The notes under the pieces: model-generated | What the model saw: only the letters and a program-made list of their open reading frames with translations | Databases searched by the model: none | Told to the model about the DNA's origin: nothing | From: Hyphomicrobiales bacterium | GTDB lineage: Bacteria > Pseudomonadota > Alphaproteobacteria > Rhizobiales > Rhizobiaceae | Length of the DNA: 64,000 bases | Direction: 5' to 3' | NCBI GenBank assembly: GCA_002401155.1 | Contig: NVSG01000002.1 | Location: forward strand, 717,462 to 781,461 | In this document: piece after piece, positions 59,322-64,000 of the stretch | Layout: each line of letters starts with the position of its first letter | How positions within the stretch are numbered: position 1 is the first letter of the stretch | Made by a program: the position numbers and the translations under genes

Positions 59322-60103
59322 TCCGAAGTCGAATTCAGCAGCAAATTCTTTACTTCATTTTCGCTGTCATCAAAGCGCTGAATGACATCCTTGCAATAAG
59401 GATTGAAGCGCTGCACGTCTTCAAACAACTGCGTATCATGGCGCACACTATCAACGGCATCCATCAGATATCCGAAGGATACCGTATCGATTTCCGTGCG
59501 CTCAAAGCCGCCGCGTGAAATAACCTGCCCCACATAGTGAGTGAGGAACAGCGTTTCAGCCACTTCCTTATCGTGTTGTTCGCCGCTCTTTTCCACTACG
59601 GAAAACCCAAGATCGCCAATATGTTGCAGCAATTGGTTGTGTTTTTCTTTAGGAAGATTGGATTCCGTCACTACGATCCGCAATCCCGTCACCTCATAGT
59701 TTTGCTTGGCATAACTTTCCGGGCCAAACATTGGATGGGTCGAGATATAGGGCTGGCTTTTCAAAATATCGCGGATCAGTTCGCCCGTATAAACCTTGAC
59801 GGTTGCCACATCGATCAAAACCGTATGAGGCAAGAGCAAAGGCCGCAACATTTCCAGATATTGCTTGTAGCGGCTGATCGGAACGCACAGAAACACCGCA
59901 TCACACTCGGCTACTTCTTCCAGAGAATAAAACACCCCGCCGCCGCCGCTGCCGCTTTTCTGGCGGCTAGGTGAATGCACCCGGAACTTTGTTTCCGGCG
60001 CAAAGCGCTCAAACAGCGTATGCACAAATTTGCCGAAATTGCCGTAGCCAATCAGGCCGATAGAGTTTATTTTTGCCACTGGAACTTGTCCTGTCTTACT
60101 CAA
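59318..60103 (-). CDS. Prephenate/arogenate dehydrogenase family protein
   Basis: NAD(P)-dependent TyrA-family enzyme of the tyrosine pathway, 261 residues. The cofactor motif is [12 protein letters not shown] near residue 17. The catalytic and substrate segments are [17 protein letters not shown], and [10 protein letters not shown] with the key His. HPMFGPES with a single domain resembles the plant and alphaproteobacterial arogenate type, but prephenate use cannot be excluded. The start is uncertain: TTG at 60103 or GTG at 60079. It sits on the minus strand inside the nrdR-ribD block, which is a change from the usual order. Confidence 0.88.
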   Translation of the reverse strand: MSKTGQVPVAKINSIGLIGYGNFGKFVHTLFERFAPETKFRVHSPSRQKSGSGGGGVFYSLEEVAECDAVFLCVPISRYKQYLEMLRPLLLPHTVLIDVATVKVYTGELIRDILKSQPYISTHPMFGPESYAKQNYEVTGLRIVVTESNLPKEKHNQLLQHIGDLGFSVVEKSGEQHDKEVAETLFLTHYVGQVISRGGFERTEIDTVSFGYLMDAVDSVRHDTQLFEDVQRFNPYCKDVIQRFDDSENEVKNLLLNSTSD

Positions 60104-60199
60104 TGATCTGAGCCTATTAGCAGGTATGCTTTAGGGCGACAATTGCCCCAATGGCTTATTTTCCTTCCATTTTTCCACCAATTGCGCCACAAAAATCCC

Positions 60200-61327
60200 A
60201 TGAACGAGAAATCATCCGATAATGACCGGCGTTTTATGGCCGCAGCCATACGACTGGGCAAGCAGCATCAAGGACTAACAGGCACCAATCCATCTGTAGC
60301 CTGTGTGCTGGTCAAGGATGGCTGCATCATCGCAACGGGCATCACCGCAATCGGCGGTAGGCCCCACGCAGAAACCATAGCATTGGGGCGATGCGGTGAT
60401 CTGGCAATGGGCGCAACCGCCTACGTAACGCTCGAACCCTGCGCCCATCACGGTAAAACCCCACCTTGCGCTCAAGCCCTGATTGATGCGGGGATAAAGC
60501 GTGTGGTAACAGCGGTCGTCGACCCCGATGAGCGGGTAAGCGGCAAAGGCCATGCCATGTTGAAACAAGCAGGCATTCCTTTCGAACAAGGCCTGCTTTC
60601 CGATTTAGCAAAAGGCAACATCGAGGGTTATCTAACGCGCAAGGTGCTCAATCGACCGTTCGTAACTCTCAAGCTGGCCGTGACCAAAAAAGGACTGATG
60701 GGTTTGCGTGGCGATGGTCAATTATCGATCACCGGCGCGGTTTCTCGGGCGCAAGTTCATCTGATGCGGGCACGCCACGATGCAATCCTCGTAGGCGCTG
60801 CTACGGTACGCGCTGATAACCCTGATTTAACCTGTCGCCTCACTGGCATGGAAAACCGTTCACCAATCCGTATTGTGCTGGATGCAAATCTCAGCACTTC
60901 ACCGGAATCAGCAATCGTTTCCAATGCGGATGAAGTGCCATGCTGGATCGTTGCCCCAAAATCTGGCGACAGCGAAAAACAAAACGCCTTGGCCGCAAAG
61001 CATTGCCAATTCATAACCTGCGTAATTCAGGAGGGACAAATAGCTTTGCCAAATTTGCTGAACGACTTAGCCAATAAAGACATCACATCCTTGATGGTTG
61101 AAGGTGGGGCGAAGGTTGCGACGAGCTTTTTGGCAGCTGGATTAGTCGATGCTATCGAGCTATTCATTGGCACAGGAGCTGCAGACGAAAAACCTTCTGA
61201 ACAGGCAATACTGTCCCCCGTCACGCTTGAAAATATACCAAAGGGGTTCCATCTGGTTGGAGAATGGGAATTCATCAATCCACAATCAGGCGGCGTCGAC
61301 CGCCAATACAGATTTGAGCAGACTTAG
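60200..61327 (+). CDS. ribD: Bifunctional riboflavin biosynthesis protein RibD
   Basis: Deaminates the pyrimidine intermediate of riboflavin synthesis and then reduces its ribosyl group. The 375-residue protein has the N-terminal deaminase with PHAETIAL and TLEPCAHHGKTPPC zinc ligands, and the C-terminal reductase with DAILVGAATVRADNPDLTCR and MVEGGAKVATSFL. I chose the ATG at 60200; the frame is open 19 codons further upstream but with no ribosome site. ribE starts 19 bases after its stop. Confidence 0.96.
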   Translation: MNEKSSDNDRRFMAAAIRLGKQHQGLTGTNPSVACVLVKDGCIIATGITAIGGRPHAETIALGRCGDLAMGATAYVTLEPCAHHGKTPPCAQALIDAGIKRVVTAVVDPDERVSGKGHAMLKQAGIPFEQGLLSDLAKGNIEGYLTRKVLNRPFVTLKLAVTKKGLMGLRGDGQLSITGAVSRAQVHLMRARHDAILVGAATVRADNPDLTCRLTGMENRSPIRIVLDANLSTSPESAIVSNADEVPCWIVAPKSGDSEKQNALAAKHCQFITCVIQEGQIALPNLLNDLANKDITSLMVEGGAKVATSFLAAGLVDAIELFIGTGAADEKPSEQAILSPVTLENIPKGFHLVGEWEFINPQSGGVDRQYRFEQT

Positions 61328-61346
61328 TTTGAGAAAGAATAGAAAC

Positions 61347-61937
61347 ATGTTCACCGGCCTCATAACCGATATTGGAATTGTCACCGAAATTGCCGAGCTC
61401 AACCACGGCAAGCGTTTTAAAATTCGCACCAGCTACGACACCAGCACCATCGATATAGGTGCCTCGATTTCTCATGCTGGCACCTGCCTGACCGTGACGA
61501 AAAAGGGTGATGACTGGTTTTGCGTCGAGGCATGGGAAGAAGCGTTGCGCCTGACCAGCCTTGGTAATATGGAAATCGGCACACGCATAAATCTGGAACG
61601 TTCCTTGAAAATCGGCGACGAACTGGGCGGCCATTTGGTCTCTGGCCATGTGGATGGCCGCGCCGAAATTGTCGAGATCATTGATGAGGGCGATGCAAGG
61701 CGCTACGTGTTGGAAGCTCCTGAAGAACTAGCAAAATTCATCGCCTCCAAAGGTTCCATCTGTCTCGACGGAACATCTTTGACCGTCAACAACGTCGAGA
61801 AAAACCGGTTCGACGTGCTTCTCATTCGCCATTCCCGCGAGGTAACAACCTGGGGCGAAGCGAAGGTCGGCGACCGCGTCAATCTCGAAATTGATCAAAT
61901 GGCGAGGTACGCCGCACGCCTGTCGGAGTTCCAATAG
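61347..61937 (+). CDS. ribE: Riboflavin synthase alpha subunit
   Basis: Dismutates two lumazine molecules to riboflavin. The 196-residue protein shows two homologous lumazine-binding barrels: the first starts MFTGLITDIG and the second LGGHLVSGHVDG. Cys in AGTCLTV and the GTSLTV repeat mark the two halves. The ATG at 61347 has GAGAAAG upstream; longer frames run inside ribD. A lipoprotein gene, not seen in the standard operon, follows. Confidence 0.96.
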   Translation: MFTGLITDIGIVTEIAELNHGKRFKIRTSYDTSTIDIGASISHAGTCLTVTKKGDDWFCVEAWEEALRLTSLGNMEIGTRINLERSLKIGDELGGHLVSGHVDGRAEIVEIIDEGDARRYVLEAPEELAKFIASKGSICLDGTSLTVNNVEKNRFDVLLIRHSREVTTWGEAKVGDRVNLEIDQMARYAARLSEFQ

Positions 61938-61984
61938 GATTTTATTTGCCAAAGATTAACCACTTTTGCGGCATACTCAGTCCT

Positions 61985-62665
61985 ATGAAAATCTTGGCCC
62001 CGCTTATCTTGACTGCTTTCTTGCTGACGTCTTGCCAGTCAAACGGCTCAGGCTCGTTTGTCGATACGCTGGCCGTATCCGAACAATCCATAGATCGTTC
62101 GGCATCCTCTTCATTCATTTCACCGGATGAACAATCCTATGCCATTTTGCAGCCGCGGGTTCAAAAGACCTATCTTATCAATGGTCTGGCAAGCGCAGTT
62201 CCCTTTATTGGTTATGGTTTTACCAATCTTTCGAAGAAAATCGAGGGTGGCAGGCTGTTCAGTTATATCACTCCGGTCGAAGGTAGTTTGCAGGCAGCTC
62301 CCGCTGTGATGAAAGATATTCTCGCGGCCCATGCCCGAAATCCTGATGTGGAAATCAATCTGATCGGCATCAGCTATGGCGCAAACCTCGTGTCGCGAAT
62401 TGCCTTAAAACTGCATAAGAGAAATATTCCCGTGCACTATTTGGGCACCATTGAAGGCACCCATTTGAAGCGCATTCCGCCAAATGTTCGCACCGCTGAT
62501 AATTTCACCTGTACCCATCTTGATTGCACCAGAGCAAAGGCGCGGCTGGCGCGGGGAAACCAGATTACCCGATTGAACAGCTATAAGTTTAATTCTTCCC
62601 ACATCCCATTGGGCAACAATCGAGAGATGCATAACCGGGTTCTGCACCAGATTGCTGCGCGATAA
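61985..62665 (+). CDS. Lipoprotein with alpha/beta-hydrolase-like core
   Basis: Predicted lipoprotein of 226 residues. The signal peptide ends in the lipobox LLTSC. The mature part begins with a Ser-rich linker, then a hydrolase-like core: a strand IPVH-type turn, [32 protein letters not shown] with the GxSxG nucleophile elbow GISYG, and a possible catalytic His near [13 protein letters not shown]. Two cysteines ([11 protein letters not shown]) could pair. This fits a serine esterase or thioesterase on the outer face of the membrane, but no family is recognised with certainty. It stands between ribE and ribH in the same direction. Confidence 0.8.
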   Translation: MKILAPLILTAFLLTSCQSNGSGSFVDTLAVSEQSIDRSASSSFISPDEQSYAILQPRVQKTYLINGLASAVPFIGYGFTNLSKKIEGGRLFSYITPVEGSLQAAPAVMKDILAAHARNPDVEINLIGISYGANLVSRIALKLHKRNIPVHYLGTIEGTHLKRIPPNVRTADNFTCTHLDCTRAKARLARGNQITRLNSYKFNSSHIPLGNNREMHNRVLHQIAAR

Positions 62666-62745
62666 ATCCAACTTTATCCTTGCCTCTCTCCACCAATCAT
62701 GGTTTGAGGACTTCAAATCCAACAAACCCGGTCCGGAGACCCACT

Positions 62746-63174
62746 TTGCCGCATCTATTAATTGTAGACGCCCAGTTTTATGCCGACATTGGCGATGAGC
62801 TATTAAAAGGTGCATTTATGGCCCTTGCTGAGGCTGGCGCTACGTCCGATCATGTATCTGTTCCCGGCGTTCTGGAAATCCCGGCGGCGATTGCCATGGC
62901 GGTAAGGGGCAATAAAAACTATGATGGTTATGTGGCCCTTGGCTGCGTCATCAGAGGCGAGACATCGCATTATGATATCGTCGCAATCGAATCTGCCAGA
63001 GCCATTATGAATATGTCGGTGGCAGAGCCATTGGCCATAGGCAATGGCATTTTGACCGTGGAAAATCGCGAACAGGCATGGGCCCGCGCGAAAGTCTCCG
63101 ACAAGAATAAAGGGGCAGGGGCAGCAAAAGCAGCTTTAGCCATGATCGAACTACACAAGAATATGAGTATTTAA
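62746..63174 (+). CDS. ribH: 6,7-dimethyl-8-ribityllumazine synthase
   Basis: Lumazine synthase, next-to-last step of riboflavin synthesis, forming hollow multimers in the cytoplasm. The protein has the [18 protein letters not shown] start, [28 protein letters not shown] with the catalytic His, and [16 protein letters not shown]. It resembles the RibH1 type rather than the Brucella RibH2 type. No ATG fits the start; I chose TTG at 62746 (142 residues) because GGAG lies 7 bases upstream, but TTG at 62680 or 62704 would add 14-22 residues. nusB starts with the base after its stop codon. Confidence 0.93.
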   Translation: MPHLLIVDAQFYADIGDELLKGAFMALAEAGATSDHVSVPGVLEIPAAIAMAVRGNKNYDGYVALGCVIRGETSHYDIVAIESARAIMNMSVAEPLAIGNGILTVENREQAWARAKVSDKNKGAGAAKAALAMIELHKNMSI

Positions 63175-63711
63175 ATGAGTGATCCAAAACCCGTCATCAA
63201 ACCTGCCAATAAACGCGGCCTTGCCCGTCTTGCCGCTGTTCAGGCCATCTACCAGATGGATTTGAGCGGTGCTGACCTGATGGAGGTTGTCGCGCAATTT
63301 GAAGAGCTTCGCCTCGGCAAAGAAATCGACGGCGAACTCTATCGCGAGGCCGATGAAAGCTGGTTCCGCGGCATTCTCGCCGGTGTGGTGAAAAACCAGA
63401 AGGATATCGATCCGCTTATCCATAATGCCTTGCCGGACGACTGGCCGTTGGCACGCATGCACACATTGCTGCGTTCTATTTTGCGCGCTGGTGTTTTTGA
63501 ACTGCAAAGCCGCAAGGATGTGCCTGCCCGTGTCGTCATCAATGAATATCTTGATGTGGCCAAATCCTTTTACGAGGAAGACGAGCCGAAACTGGTGAAC
63601 GGCGTTCTGGATCGGCTAGCGCGCGATATTCGCGTAGATGAATTTACCCCGAAACCGGATGAAGCTGCCGCGGACGAAGCTACCAAAGACAGCGACGAAA
63701 ATTCACAGTAA
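63175..63711 (+). CDS. nusB: Transcription antitermination factor NusB
   Basis: RNA-binding factor for antitermination at rRNA operons, acting with S10. The 178-residue all-helical protein has [18 protein letters not shown] near residue 15, [32 protein letters not shown] and [14 protein letters not shown] charged acidic tail of about 20 residues extends beyond the typical end. It follows ribH without a gap, as in the usual ribH-nusB pair. Confidence 0.96.
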   Translation: MSDPKPVIKPANKRGLARLAAVQAIYQMDLSGADLMEVVAQFEELRLGKEIDGELYREADESWFRGILAGVVKNQKDIDPLIHNALPDDWPLARMHTLLRSILRAGVFELQSRKDVPARVVINEYLDVAKSFYEEDEPKLVNGVLDRLARDIRVDEFTPKPDEAAADEATKDSDENSQ

Positions 63712-63812
63712 AAGTTTTCAAATTCACTTGTTAAACATATTCAAAAAAGCGTATCAATAAGGCATATTCTTTCAGTTTCCTCCCAGAAACGCCTTTTAGG
63801 TTTTAAACTTGC

Positions 63813-64000
63813 ATGGAAATTAATGCCGTCGCGAAACGCAATGTGTTTCTGTTATCAGCTGCGCAATCTGTAGCAGGTGCCGCTGCACCCCTTTCGATCT
63901 CCATTGGGGGCCTCGCAGGTTTCTACCTTCTGGGAACCGACAAGTCTCTCGCAACCGTACCCATCACTGCATTTAATGTTGGTACAGCGCTGGTCGCCTT
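63813..64000 (+). CDS. Start of an MFS transporter gene (cut by window end)
   Basis: The first 62 codons of a membrane protein run off the window. The visible part starts MEINAVAKRNVFLLSAAQSV, followed by GAAAPLSISIGGLAGFYLLG. This fits the first two helices of a major-facilitator transporter of the type often found near nusB in related bacteria. The stop, full length and substrate are outside the window. Confidence 0.65.
   Translation, partial: MEINAVAKRNVFLLSAAQSVAGAAAPLSISIGGLAGFYLLGTDKSLATVPITAFNVGTALVA

Overview
The window is a compact stretch of a chromosome from an alphaproteobacterium, most likely of the order Hyphomicrobiales (Rhizobiales). The evidence is the gene order and gene content: acpP-fabF-mltG-yicC-gmk, then lptF-lptG-lptD-surA-pdxA-rsmA on the opposite strand, pepA-holC, purM-purN, an AI-2E permease followed by hdaA-ppk-ppx, aspS, parC, a DUF6163-like gene next to ldtR and an L,D-transpeptidase, and glyA-nrdR-ribD-ribE-ribH-nusB. 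A zinc-independent type HemB, a Bpt leucyltransferase and the DnaA regulator HdaA point the same way. Base composition looks close to 50% GC by eye. No rRNA, tRNA, CRISPR array, IS element or prophage was found. This is core chromosome rather than an accessory island.

Layout. 1-2.9 kb: a membrane-anchored GGDEF-EAL protein and an 870-base gene-poor gap. 2.9-7.8 kb: fatty-acid synthesis (acpP, fabF), cell wall (mltG), RNA turnover (yicC), gmk, then a small membrane-protein gene broken by one in-frame TAG. 7.8-15.5 kb, minus strand: an envelope-assembly operon (lptF, lptG, lptD, surA-like, pdxA, rsmA), with 4-base overlaps at lptF-lptG and surA-pdxA. 15.7-19.1 kb: pepA, holC, a methyltransferase and an unknown membrane protein. 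19.1-25.8 kb: an ABC-F ATPase, ndk, a PEP-mutase-family gene broken by one in-frame TAA, an SLC13/RCK permease, moaD-moaE and pgsA. 25.9-32.8 kb, minus strand: uvrC, a short-chain reductase, a Ca/Na-type antiporter coupled to an AIM24 protein, a small secreted cysteine protein, purN and purM.

33-38.7 kb: AI-2E-type permease, hdaA, ppk and ppx; a good Pho box lies upstream of ppk. 38.7-45.7 kb: rnd, a short MetE-like methyltransferase, a YigZ protein, aspS, a secreted alpha/beta hydrolase and an unknown exported protein. 45.7-54.5 kb: parC, two small envelope genes, an SDR, a GST, bpt, a second SLC13/RCK permease, an RDD protein and hemB. 54.6-57.4 kb: a cell-wall module (DUF6163-like, ldtR, Tat-type L,D-transpeptidase). 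57.5-64 kb: glyA, nrdR, tyrA on the opposite strand, then ribD, ribE, an unusual hydrolase-like lipoprotein, ribH, nusB and the start of an MFS gene.

Most genes are housekeeping and give little novelty. The points most worth a second look are: two genes each broken by a single in-frame nonsense codon with otherwise well-preserved reading frames; the Pho box at ppk; the palindrome at the L,D-transpeptidase promoter; the lipoprotein hydrolase inside the riboflavin operon; the gap upstream of acpP, where fabD-fabG would be expected; and several unrecognised envelope proteins. I see no clear evidence of an entirely new multi-gene system.
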